A stretch of DNA of 64,000 nucleotides from Crassaminicella profunda. Its GTDB lineage: Bacteria; Bacillota; Clostridia; Peptostreptococcales; Thermotaleaceae. The stretch is taken from contig NZ_CP082326.1 of assembly GCF_019884785.1 (NCBI RefSeq), positions 1,233,355-1,297,354 of the forward strand. The letters are read 5' to 3'. Shown one piece after another: positions 52,668-60,862 of this stretch. Each line of letters starts with the position of its first letter. Position 1 is the first letter of the stretch. The position numbers were made by a program, and so were the translations under genes. The notes under the pieces were generated by a model. The model saw only the letters and a list, made by a program, of their open reading frames with translations, had not been told where the DNA came from and searched no databases.

Positions 52668-54020
52668 ATGAAAAAAGCATTAGACTTAAAAAAAGATTCT
52701 GTTTCTAAATTATTTTTTAACTATCTTATTCCCGCAGTTATGGGTATGCTCATCATGTCTTTACATATAGTAATAGATGGTATATTTGTAGGACGGGGGA
52801 TTGGAAGTGATGGATTAGCGGCTGTAAATATTGTAGTACCTTTTTTTTCATTATTTGCAGCTATGGGTATATTAATTGGATTAGGGGGTGCAACGGTAGT
52901 TTCCATTAAATTTGGTGAAGGGAAAGAGGAAGAAGGCAATAGCATTTTCACCCAATCAATAGTAATAGCTATAATAATAAGTATTATTATTACTGTTGTG
53001 AGTGAATTAAACATAGAAAAGCTCTCTTATATATTAGGAGCAAATGATAAAATATTACTCTTTGTAAAAGAGTATATGCGTGTAATAATATTTTTTGCAC
53101 CCATATTTATTTTAGTAGATGTGCTGAACTGTTTTGTGAGAAATGACAGAGCACCTAAATTATCAATGTATGCTATGATTATAGGGGCAATTATTAATTG
53201 TTGTCTAGATTATATTTTTATTTTTAAATTTCATTGGGAACTAAGTGGAGCAGCTTTAGCAACAGGGATTAGCAATATATTATCTATTACTATATTATTG
53301 ATGCATTTTATGTTTAAAAAAGGAGATCTAAAATTTGTTAGAACAAGATTTGTAGTAAATGATATGATAAGAATTTTTAAGAATGGTTTTCCAAATTTTT
53401 TAGCAGAAATGTCTTTGGCCGCAGTTACATTAGTATTTAATTTAGTTTTGATGAAAATGCTTGGAGAAATAGGGGTATCAGCTTATGGAATAATAAATTA
53501 TATTCATGCATTAATGCTGATGGTTTTTATTGGAATATCCCAGGCGGTACAGCCAATAATTAGTTACAATTATGGTGCTAAAGAATATGAAAGAGCAAGA
53601 GAAAGCTTTAAACTAGCAGTGGAGGTATCTGTGGTATTTGGAATATGTTTTTTCATGTCAGGCATACTATTTGGAAAAAACATGGTTAAATTATTCAACA
53701 ATAATAATATAGAGTTAATGGAATTGACGACTAGTGGTATAAAAATTTATTTTATAAATTATTTGTTTATGGGAGTGAATATGGTAACAGCTTCATATTT
53801 TCAAGCTATTGAAAAAACAAAATTTTCAACCATTATTACTTTGAACAGAGGATTAATACTCATTATGGCTGGATTATTTATTCTTCCTAAAATATTTAAA
53901 ATAAATGGAATTTGGATAACCACTCCTGTAGCAGAAGCAGTGACTCTTTTTGTATGTTGGGTTTTATTAAAAACTTATAAAAGAGAAATTGAAAAATTTA
54001 AATTAATAGAGGAACATTAG
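52668..54020 (+). CDS. MATE-family multidrug efflux protein
   Basis: 450 residues with 12 helices in two six-helix bundles: FNYLIPAVMGMLIMSLHIVIDGIFVG near residue 14 (blocks) and GISQAVQPIISYNYGAKEYERA near 285 (blocks) are typical MATE signatures. Pumps cationic compounds out, driven by Na+ or H+. It is controlled by the MerR gene just upstream. A hairpin (ACATTAGAAAA / TTTTCTAATGT, 54014-54044) follows. Confidence 0.94.
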   Translation: MKKALDLKKDSVSKLFFNYLIPAVMGMLIMSLHIVIDGIFVGRGIGSDGLAAVNIVVPFFSLFAAMGILIGLGGATVVSIKFGEGKEEEGNSIFTQSIVIAIIISIIITVVSELNIEKLSYILGANDKILLFVKEYMRVIIFFAPIFILVDVLNCFVRNDRAPKLSMYAMIIGAIINCCLDYIFIFKFHWELSGAALATGISNILSITILLMHFMFKKGDLKFVRTRFVVNDMIRIFKNGFPNFLAEMSLAAVTLVFNLVLMKMLGEIGVSAYGIINYIHALMLMVFIGISQAVQPIISYNYGAKEYERARESFKLAVEVSVVFGICFFMSGILFGKNMVKLFNNNNIELMELTTSGIKIYFINYLFMGVNMVTASYFQAIEKTKFSTIITLNRGLILIMAGLFILPKIFKINGIWITTPVAEAVTLFVCWVLLKTYKREIEKFKLIEEH

Positions 54021-54044
54021 AAAAATCTCCTGATTTTCTAATGT
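54014..54044 (+). terminator. Hairpin after MATE gene
   Basis: 11-bp perfect stem with a 9-nt loop over the stop codon. The U tail is weak. Confidence 0.6.
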
Positions 54045-54098
54045 GAATATTATTAATGTATTATTTTAAAATTACTGTAAGATTTGGAGGTTATTATA

Positions 54099-54755
54099 AT
54101 GAAAGACAAAAAAATAGAATACAAAATATTACGCCCTAGAATACCCAAAGAGTTAGATGAGTTTTATTTTTCTAATGATGATATTCAAAATGAAGATACT
54201 TTTTCTATGAGTGTTGTTTCTAGTTGTTCCATTGAAAATCAAATTGCTCAACAAATAAGTTTTAAACAGATGATCTTTAGAAATGTTACATTTAAAGAAG
54301 TATCTTTTGAAGGCATTGATTTAACAGATGTTATATTTGAAAATTGTGATTTATCAAATGTAGACTTTCGTGGAGCTATTATACACAGGGTAGAAATGAA
54401 AAATTGTAAAATTTTAGGAATAGATTTGAGTGAGGCAACGTTACAAAATGTAGTATTGGAGGATTGTAATGGTAATTATGCTTTTTTTAGATTTACAAAA
54501 TGTAAACAGGTGAATTTTAAAAATTGTGTATTGAATGACACGGATTTTCAAGAAGCTAAATTTACTAAGGTTGGGTTTAATCATTGTAATTTAGCACAAT
54601 CTCAAATGTCAGGAACAAAATTAAAAGGGATGGATTTTAGTAATTGTGAAATAGAAGGAATAGGTGTAAGAATGGAGGATTTATATGGAGTTATTGTTTC
54701 TCCTATGCAAGCTGTTTCTCTTTCAAAACTTCTTGGGATTATTATTAAAATATAA
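54099..54755 (+). CDS. Pentapeptide-repeat protein
   Basis: 218 residues from ATG 54099 after TGGAGG. From about residue 58 to 205 it has repeats with Leu/Phe at every fifth position (FEGIDLTDVIFENCDLSNVD; FKNCVLNDTDFQEAKF; GMDFSNCEIEGIGV), forming a right-handed quadrilateral helix. Some members mimic DNA and protect gyrase from quinolones; this one is cysteine- and asparagine-rich (repeated NC steps). Role unknown. Its position after an efflux pump is suggestive only. Confidence 0.88.
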   Translation: MKDKKIEYKILRPRIPKELDEFYFSNDDIQNEDTFSMSVVSSCSIENQIAQQISFKQMIFRNVTFKEVSFEGIDLTDVIFENCDLSNVDFRGAIIHRVEMKNCKILGIDLSEATLQNVVLEDCNGNYAFFRFTKCKQVNFKNCVLNDTDFQEAKFTKVGFNHCNLAQSQMSGTKLKGMDFSNCEIEGIGVRMEDLYGVIVSPMQAVSLSKLLGIIIKI

Positions 54756-54878
54756 CCATATAAATGCAAAATTAAAATAGTAATGAAATCATCCTTATGA
54801 AATATAATTATATAGAAAGAGAGTGAGTTTTGATTGAGATCTTATGATGGTAGAAAAATATAAAGTATTATTTATATG

Positions 54879-54908
54879 TTGACAAACGTTTTCTTCTTGT
54901 GGTATCAT
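54879..54908 (+). promoter_or_regulatory. Promoter of the antiterminator gene
   Basis: TTGACA 54879-54884 and TATCAT 54903-54908, 18-bp spacer. AAACGTTTTC just after the -35 box is half like a CcpA cre site. Confidence 0.7.
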
Positions 54909-54935
54909 TTATGTAACAATTAAATGATAATTTAG

Positions 54936-55017
54936 GTGTGTTACTGTGATGCAGGCGTAAACCTATGTACAAATACAAGAAGAAGGGTATTTGTGTGTAG
55001 GTTTGCGTCTTTTTGTT
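54936..55017 (+). promoter_or_regulatory. RAT antiterminator 1 with overlapping terminator
   Basis: GTTACTGTGATGCAGGCGTA and following AAACC is a RAT element of the ptsG/GlcT type. Its 3' half overlaps the 5' arm of a long terminator (AGGCGTAAACCTA paired with TAGGTTTGCGTCT, then T5). Binding of the antiterminator protein would prevent the terminator. Confidence 0.88.
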
Positions 55018-55043
55018 TTAAAGCTCATACAGGAGGGATTCTA

Positions 55044-55886
55044 TTGGGGAAATACAATTTTAGGATATTAAAGATTTTAAATAATAATATCGTATTAGCT
55101 TATGACTTTCAAAACAAAGAAGATACTATATTAATTGGAACAGGTATAGGTTTTGGGAAAAAAGAAAATAAAAAGGTTTATATTCCAAGGGAGAAGATAC
55201 AAAAATCCTTTGTCGGTTATGATGAAAAGATGAAAAATAAGTACTTTAGTCTTGTAAAACAAATAGATCCGAAGATTATAGAAATAAGCGAGGAAATTAT
55301 AGAGAAAGCAGAAAACAAATTAGGGGAGTTAAATAAACATATTCACATTTTGCTTACAGACCATATTGGTTTTGCAATTGAACGAGTTCGAACAGGCCTT
55401 GAAATAACAAATCCATTTATTGATGAAATTAAGCTACTATATCCAGATGAATTTACGATTGCCTCCCAAGGAATTAAGAGGATCAAGGAAACATTAAATG
55501 CAGATTTAGGATATGGTGAAATAGGATTTATAGCCACACATCTTCATTCAGCTAGGAAGAATACCCATGTAAAAGAGACGATAAAAAATACTAGACTATT
55601 ATATGAAATCATCGAAATTATAGAAAAAGATTTAAATGTAAAAATATGCAAAACAGATTATGATTACAAAAGATTAATCAATCATTTACAAGGGGCATTA
55701 AATAGAATAAAAAATAATATATATATAGAAAATCCTCTTTTAGAGAACATAAAGGAAAAGTTTAAAGAATCCTATAAAATTATCAAGAAAATAAGAGTTA
55801 AAATTGAAGAAACATATGAGGTAGAGGTTCCGGAACAGGAACTAGGATATATGGCAATTCATATACAAAGATTAAAAACTAAATGA
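55044..55886 (+). CDS. GlcT/LicT-type PRD transcription antiterminator
   Basis: 280 residues from TTG 55044 after AGGAGGGA; the open frame upstream is the RAT leader. CAT RNA-binding domain 1-58 (ILKILNNNIVLAYD; GTGIGFGKK), PRD1 about 65-165 (ILLTDHIGFAIERV; GFIATHLHSA with regulatory His) and PRD2 about 170-280 (KTDYDYKRLINHLQGALNR; LGYMAIHIQR). Phosphorylation by the PTS controls RNA binding. It governs its own gene and nagE through the two RATs. Confidence 0.95.
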   Translation: MGKYNFRILKILNNNIVLAYDFQNKEDTILIGTGIGFGKKENKKVYIPREKIQKSFVGYDEKMKNKYFSLVKQIDPKIIEISEEIIEKAENKLGELNKHIHILLTDHIGFAIERVRTGLEITNPFIDEIKLLYPDEFTIASQGIKRIKETLNADLGYGEIGFIATHLHSARKNTHVKETIKNTRLLYEIIEIIEKDLNVKICKTDYDYKRLINHLQGALNRIKNNIYIENPLLENIKEKFKESYKIIKKIRVKIEETYEVEVPEQELGYMAIHIQRLKTK

Positions 55887-55895
55887 GAAATCAGG

Positions 55896-55968
55896 AACGT
55901 TACTGTTAAATCAGGCGTAAACCTATTAGATGGAAAGAGTTTTCTGTCTTATGGTTTATGCCTTTTTT
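55896..55968 (+). promoter_or_regulatory. RAT antiterminator 2 with terminator, upstream of nagE
   Basis: CGTTACTGTTAAATCAGGCG and following TAAACC repeats RAT 1 with few changes. The terminator pairs AGGCGTAAACC with GGTTTATGCCT, then T6. Confidence 0.88.
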
Positions 55969-56005
55969 ATATATAATAAATCATTTATTAAAAGGAGGAA
56001 TCATT

Positions 56006-57376
56006 ATGAGTAATACGTTTGGAAAACTTCAGAAGCTAGGGAAATCTTTAATGTTGCCTATTGCAGTAATGCCAGTGGTAGCCTTACTTTTAAGATTTGG
56101 AGTGTTACTAAAAATACCTTTTATTACAGCAGCAGGAAGTGCTGTATTTGATCATCTGCCAATATTATTTGCTATTGGTGTAGCTATAGGTATTGCAAAA
56201 GATAATCATGGAGCAGCAGGTCTTGCAGGTGCTATAGGATACTTTACAGCTACAGCTGTTGCACCAACTTTTAACGAAGCAATAGAAGTGAAAAAAATGG
56301 GTGTTTTAGCAGGGATGATTGCAGGGATTGTAGCAGGAAATCTTTATAATAAGTATCATGACATTAAGTTGCCAGATTTTTTAGGATTCTTTGGGGGAAA
56401 GCGTTTTGTTCCAATTGTAACTTCTTTAGTATCTATTCTTATTGGTGTTATTTATGGATTTGTATGGCCATATGTTCAAGAAGCAATTGATGTTATTGCC
56501 AATTGGATTATAGGAGCAGGAGCTCCTGGATACTTTGTATTTGGTACAGTAAATAGATTGTTAATTCCAACAGGACTTCATCATATCTTGAATAGTGTTG
56601 TGTGGTTTGTATTTGGAGAGTTTAATGGAGCTACAGGAGATTTAGGAAGATTCTTTGCAGGAGATCCAAATGCAGGATTATTTATGACTGGATTTTTCCC
56701 TGTAATGATGTTTGGTCTTCCTGCAGCAGCACTTGCTATGTATACTACAGCTAAAAAAGAAAATAAAAAGGCAGTAGGAGGGGCTTTATTATCTGTTGCG
56801 TTTACAGCATTTTTAACAGGAATTACAGAACCAATTGAATTTATGTTTATGTTCCTAGCTCCAGGACTATATGTTATCCATGCCCTATTAACAGGAGTTT
56901 CATTAGCGGTAACAAATGTTTTAGGGATTCATCATGGATTTGGTTTTTCAGCAGGAGCACTAGATTTTGGAATAAATATGAATTTAGCAACGAAAGGATG
57001 GCTTTTAATCCCTATAGGATTGGTATTCTTTGTGGTATATTATGTTATATTTGTTTTTGCAATCAAGAAATTTGATATCAAAACTCCAGGAAGAGAAGAT
57101 TTAGATGAAAATGCAGTAGAGTTTAGCAAAGTAGATGATTTAGATGGATTAGCTAAAGACTATTTAGTAGCTTTAGGAGGAAAAGAAAATATTGTGGAAT
57201 TAGATTCTTGTATTACAAGATTAAGACTTACATTGAAGGACTCAGGAAGGGTTGATGAAAAAGGATTGAAAAATCTTGGCGCATCAGGAGTATTAAAAAT
57301 TAATGATAAAAACGTACAGGTTATTGTAGGAACAAAGGTAGAAATATTATCTACTAGAATGAAGAAGCTGTTATAA
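56006..57376 (+). CDS. nagE: PTS N-acetylglucosamine-type permease, fused IIC-IIB
   Basis: 456 residues from ATG 56006 after GGAGG. IIC with about ten helices (KSLMLPIAVMPVVALLLRFG; GLHHILNSVVWFVFGEFNG with the conserved His, GITEPIEFMFMFLAPGLY near 275). IIB occupies about 385-456 with phospho-Cys in ELDSCITRLRLTLKDSGRVD. No IIA is fused; a separate IIA gene lies at 59389. Neighbouring nagA and nagB make GlcNAc the likely sugar. Controlled by RAT 2. Confidence 0.93.
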   Translation: MSNTFGKLQKLGKSLMLPIAVMPVVALLLRFGVLLKIPFITAAGSAVFDHLPILFAIGVAIGIAKDNHGAAGLAGAIGYFTATAVAPTFNEAIEVKKMGVLAGMIAGIVAGNLYNKYHDIKLPDFLGFFGGKRFVPIVTSLVSILIGVIYGFVWPYVQEAIDVIANWIIGAGAPGYFVFGTVNRLLIPTGLHHILNSVVWFVFGEFNGATGDLGRFFAGDPNAGLFMTGFFPVMMFGLPAAALAMYTTAKKENKKAVGGALLSVAFTAFLTGITEPIEFMFMFLAPGLYVIHALLTGVSLAVTNVLGIHHGFGFSAGALDFGINMNLATKGWLLIPIGLVFFVVYYVIFVFAIKKFDIKTPGREDLDENAVEFSKVDDLDGLAKDYLVALGGKENIVELDSCITRLRLTLKDSGRVDEKGLKNLGASGVLKINDKNVQVIVGTKVEILSTRMKKLL

Positions 57377-57387
57377 CAGCTTCTTCA
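57358..57387 (+). terminator. Perfect hairpin at end of nagE
   Basis: ATGAAGAAGCTGTTA is followed directly by its reverse complement, spanning the stop. No T-run, so probably an mRNA processing or partial termination site within the operon. Confidence 0.55.
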
Positions 57388-57471
57388 TCTACCTGATTTA
57401 TGAATTTAAATAGGTTTATAATATGGATAAATGTATTTAATTTCATAAAGGAAATGTAAGGAGAGGATTTT

Positions 57472-58641
57472 ATGAAAGCTATTATCAATGCTAAAATCAT
57501 TTTAGAAGAGGGTATTTTAAATGATTTTGTACTTTTATATACAAATAAAATAGTAGATCTAGTTAAAAAAAATGATTTTAAACAATTAGATTATGTAGGA
57601 GAAATCATAGATGCAAAAGGCAACTTTGTATCTCCCGGGTTAATTGATCTTCATATACATGGGTCAGCAGGTTTTGATACGATGGATGCTACTATTGATG
57701 CAATAAATAAGATTTCAAAATCTATAGCCAAAACAGGAGTAACTTGTTTTTTACCTGCAACAATGACCTTGTCTAAAGAAGCTATAAAAAAAGCATTAGA
57801 AAATATCAGAGCGTGTATGAATAAAAAATTAGAAGGCGCAAAAGTTTTAGGTGCACATCTAGAAGGGCCTTTTATTAGTAAAAAATATAGAGGGGCTCAA
57901 AATGAAAAATATATTATAAAACCTGATTATGAGTTTGTAAAACCTTATTTAGATCTATTAAAAATTATAACTTTTGCACCAGAGGAAGATGAAAATAGTC
58001 TATTTATAGAAAAGATGAAAAAACATAAAAATATAAAGCTTTCCATGGGCCATACAGGAGCTACTTTTGAACAAGCACTAAAAGCCATAGATGGAGGAGT
58101 TCATTGTGTAACACATACCTTTAATGGGATGACAGGACTTCATCATAGAAATCCAGGGGTCATAGGAGCTGTATTTTCAAGGGATATATTTTGTGAACTC
58201 ATTGCAGATAAGATTCATGTGCATAAAGGTTTTTTTCAGGCTTTTATAGACATTAATAAAAAAAATCGAATTATTTTAATCACAGATTCTATGAGAGCAG
58301 GATGCATGATTTGTGGAGAATATGAATTAGGGGGTAAAAAGGTAATTGTAGATAAAAAATCTGCAAGGCTTGAGGATGGGACTCTAGCAGGAAGCATACT
58401 TAAATTAAATGAAGCTGTAAGGAATATTAGAGATCATACGAATTACAAATTGAATGAAATTATCAATATGGCAAGTATAAATCCCGCAAAAGCCATAGGA
58501 GTAGATAATCAACTAGGGAGTATCCAAAAAGGGAAAATTGCAGATTTTGTTATTTTTGATGAAGATATGAATGTGATTTGTACCATAATAGATGGAAATA
58601 TAGTATATGAGGTGAAAACGAATGAGGATTATTTGCGTTGA
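57472..58641 (+). CDS. nagA: N-acetylglucosamine-6-phosphate deacetylase
   Basis: 389 residues. Amidohydrolase motifs: GLIDLHIHGSAGFDTMDA near residue 57 (metal His-X-His), GAHLEGPFISKKYRGAQN near 126 (metal Glu), MGHTGATFEQAL near 193, VTHTFNGMTGLHHRNPG near 211 and LITDSMRAG near 264 (catalytic Asp). It removes acetate from GlcNAc-6-P. Overlaps nagB by 20 bp. Confidence 0.97.
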   Translation: MKAIINAKIILEEGILNDFVLLYTNKIVDLVKKNDFKQLDYVGEIIDAKGNFVSPGLIDLHIHGSAGFDTMDATIDAINKISKSIAKTGVTCFLPATMTLSKEAIKKALENIRACMNKKLEGAKVLGAHLEGPFISKKYRGAQNEKYIIKPDYEFVKPYLDLLKIITFAPEEDENSLFIEKMKKHKNIKLSMGHTGATFEQALKAIDGGVHCVTHTFNGMTGLHHRNPGVIGAVFSRDIFCELIADKIHVHKGFFQAFIDINKKNRIILITDSMRAGCMICGEYELGGKKVIVDKKSARLEDGTLAGSILKLNEAVRNIRDHTNYKLNEIINMASINPAKAIGVDNQLGSIQKGKIADFVIFDEDMNVICTIIDGNIVYEVKTNEDYLR

Positions 58642-59377
58642 CAATTATGATCAGATGAGTAAAAAAGCTGCGAATATTGTAGCTAGCCAACTGATTTTAA
58701 AGCCTGATAGTGTTCTAGGATTGGCTACAGGTGCTACCCCTTTAGGAATGTATAAACAGCTTATAAAAACCTATGAAGAGGGTCATATTGACTTTGAAGA
58801 AGTGACTACTTTTAATCTTGATGAATATTGCGACCTAAATAAGGAAGATGAGCAAAGCTATTACTATTATATGTATGAAAATTTTTTTAAACATATCAAC
58901 ATAAACATAAAAAATTTAAATATCCCAAATGGTAGGGCAATGGATATTCATAAAGAATCTTTAGAATATGAAAGAAAGATTAGAAAAAGTGGAGGTATAG
59001 ATTTACAAGTTTTGGGAATCGGAAGGAATGGACATATAGGATTTAATGAACCAGATATAAAATTTGAAGCTCTTACCCATATGGTAAAGTTAGACGAGCA
59101 GACTATAGAGGATAACTCAAGATTCTTTGATTCGATAAAAGACGTACCTACAAAAGCCATAAGTATGGGAATAAAAACGATTATGCATGCTAAAAAGATT
59201 ATACTTTTAGCAAGTGGAAAAGAAAAAGCAGAGGTTATTTATGGAGCTATTTATGGTAAAATAACTCCTGAACTTCCTGCATCTGTTTTACAGTTACATC
59301 CAGACGTGGTTTTTGTGATGGATAAGGAAGCTGCATCAAAATTAGATTTAGAAAAATTAAAAGAAGAATACTTGTAG
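58622..59377 (+). CDS. nagB: Glucosamine-6-phosphate deaminase
   Basis: 251 residues, the usual length. LGLATGATPLGMYKQLI near residue 33, TTFNLDEYCDL near 61 (catalytic Asp), LGIGRNGHIGFNEPD near 127 (catalytic His) and TKAISMGIKTIMHAKKI near 177. Converts GlcN-6-P to fructose-6-P and ammonia, the last step to glycolysis. Confidence 0.97.
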   Translation: MRIICVDNYDQMSKKAANIVASQLILKPDSVLGLATGATPLGMYKQLIKTYEEGHIDFEEVTTFNLDEYCDLNKEDEQSYYYYMYENFFKHININIKNLNIPNGRAMDIHKESLEYERKIRKSGGIDLQVLGIGRNGHIGFNEPDIKFEALTHMVKLDEQTIEDNSRFFDSIKDVPTKAISMGIKTIMHAKKIILLASGKEKAEVIYGAIYGKITPELPASVLQLHPDVVFVMDKEAASKLDLEKLKEEYL

Positions 59378-59388
59378 GAGGACGAAAA

Positions 59389-59862
59389 ATGTTACGCTTT
59401 TTTAGTAAAAATAAGGAAATCACACTCAAAGCCCCTTTTAAGGGAGAAATAGTGGATATTAAAGAAGTAGATGATCCTGCTTTTTCAACCAAGATGCTTG
59501 GAGATGGTGTAGCTGTAAGACCAAATAGTAATATTGCAGTTGCTCCTTGTGATGGAAAAATTGCACAAATATTTCCTACGAATCATGCTTTTGGAATAAT
59601 TACAAAAGAAGGATTAGAAATATTAGTACACATTGGGATAGACACAGTAAATTTAAAAGGAGAAGGTTTTAAAAGACTTGTAGAAGTTGGAACAGATGTG
59701 AAAAAGGGAACAGGTATTATTGAAGTAGATTTAAATTATATAAAAAAGTCAGGAAAGGATACTATAACACCTGTTGTGATTACAAATATGGATAAGGTAG
59801 AAAATATGAGTAAGAATTTAAACAACAATGAAGAGATTTTAAAAATAAAGGTTAAAAAGTAG
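59389..59862 (+). CDS. PTS glucose-type IIA component
   Basis: 157 residues after AGGAGG. Crr-like beta barrel: ITLKAPFKGEIVDIKEV near residue 10, GDGVAVRPN near 38, NHAFGIITKEGLEILVHIGIDT near 64 (blocks; the second His is the phosphorylated one) and VTNMD. It supplies the missing IIA for NagE and perhaps other glucose-family permeases. Confidence 0.93.
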   Translation: MLRFFSKNKEITLKAPFKGEIVDIKEVDDPAFSTKMLGDGVAVRPNSNIAVAPCDGKIAQIFPTNHAFGIITKEGLEILVHIGIDTVNLKGEGFKRLVEVGTDVKKGTGIIEVDLNYIKKSGKDTITPVVITNMDKVENMSKNLNNNEEILKIKVKK

Positions 59863-59876
59863 GGATGAATGCAGTA

Positions 59877-59919
59877 TAAAAAATACCCAGTTTGTAGATC
59901 ATAACAGGGTATTTTTTAG
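59877..59919 (+). terminator. Terminator of nag operon
   Basis: AAAAAATACCC / GGGTATTTTTT stem; also usable by the convergent gene. Confidence 0.88.
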
Positions 59920-59943
59920 GTAGGACATGATTTATGAAAAATA

Positions 59944-60621
59944 TTATAGTAGAATATCTACCATAACAGGATAATGATCAGACATTTTTACAGGAATGAC
60001 GCTATAATGAAGTATTTTTATGGGTTTAGAAGTGAATGTATAATCAATGCGTTTTTCAGATGGTATAAATGTAGGTAAAAATGATTTTTCCATTTGTATT
60101 GCAGTATCCATCATAGTAAGAGAGTTGAATTTTGGAGTAGTAGTATTAAAATCTCCCATTAAGATGGAGGGTGAATGGAGTGAATTGAGGTATTTTTCAA
60201 TTATTTTAAATTGTTTATTTCTTTCATCAACGCTTAAACCTAAATGGGTATTTAAAACATTAAGTTTTTTGTTTCCTATTTTTAAGACTGTATGTATTAA
60301 TCCACGTTGTTCTTTTTGGCTGGGCAAAGGAAGATAATGAACTTTCAATATTTTAAAAGAGGTAAAAGTACTCACACCATAGTAGCCATTACCAATTTTT
60401 ACGTTTGGTGCAAAGGCAGAATTCATCTTTAAAGCATTTTCTATTTGACTAACTTGATTACCACGTTGATTATTTTCATTGATTTCTTGAACACCAATAA
60501 CATGAGCATGTTCATTTTTAAAGAATTCAATAATATCATTTAATTGGGGAAGATTTGATAAATTCTTTCCACTATGAATATTATAGGTTATGACTTTTAA
60601 AAAATATCGATCATCTTTCAT
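59944..60621 (-). CDS. Endonuclease/exonuclease/phosphatase-fold protein, soluble
   Basis: 225 residues. VITYNIHSGKN near residue 10, VIGVQEI near 41 (metal Glu), VLNTHLGLSVDER near 118, ILMGDFNTTTP near 153 and MSDHYPVMVDI near 212 (catalytic His). No signal peptide or membrane helix, unlike the protein at 6296. A Mg-dependent phosphodiesterase of unknown substrate. Ribosome site AAGGAGG. Confidence 0.9.
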   Translation of the reverse strand: MKDDRYFLKVITYNIHSGKNLSNLPQLNDIIEFFKNEHAHVIGVQEINENNQRGNQVSQIENALKMNSAFAPNVKIGNGYYGVSTFTSFKILKVHYLPLPSQKEQRGLIHTVLKIGNKKLNVLNTHLGLSVDERNKQFKIIEKYLNSLHSPSILMGDFNTTTPKFNSLTMMDTAIQMEKSFLPTFIPSEKRIDYTFTSKPIKILHYSVIPVKMSDHYPVMVDILL

Positions 60622-60700
60622 GAAAGCCCTCCTTAAAAAATAGATATCTTATTCATAAAAACTTATATAAATATAATATATGATGTTGGAGGAGTAGTAT

Positions 60701-60730
60701 ATGAATAGATCACAGTGGCAATTCTGTTGA
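60701..60730 (+). CDS. Candidate nine-residue mini-gene (MNRSQWQFC)
   Basis: TATAAT at 60672, GGAGGAG at 60688-60694 and ATG 60701 lead to MNRSQWQFC and TGA. A strong terminator follows at 60748. The transcript would be about 110 nt and contain nothing else. It could be a tiny peptide gene, a truncated remnant or an sRNA. Confidence 0.35.
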   Translation: MNRSQWQFC

Positions 60731-60747
60731 ATTAAACAAAAATCATA

Positions 60748-60792
60748 GAAAGACAACTCTTTTATTCATGGAGTAGAGTTGTCTTTTTTTTC
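60748..60792 (+). terminator. Terminator after the mini-gene
   Basis: AAAGACAACTCT / AGAGTTGTCTTT 12-bp perfect stem followed by T8. Confidence 0.92.
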
Positions 60793-60862
60793 TTTGAAAA
60801 ACAATAGAAATAGTATATAATCCTTAGTATAATATGAAGATATTACCAAAGGAGGTTTAAAT

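Noticed and set aside
54880-54897. CcpA cre site at the antiterminator promoter
   Set aside because: The AAACGTTTTC core fits, but the left half of the consensus does not; too weak to list as a site.
54936-55043. Longer N-terminus for the PRD antiterminator
   Set aside because: The open frame covers the RAT and terminator hairpin, and the CAT domain starts at the TTG after AGGAGGGA.
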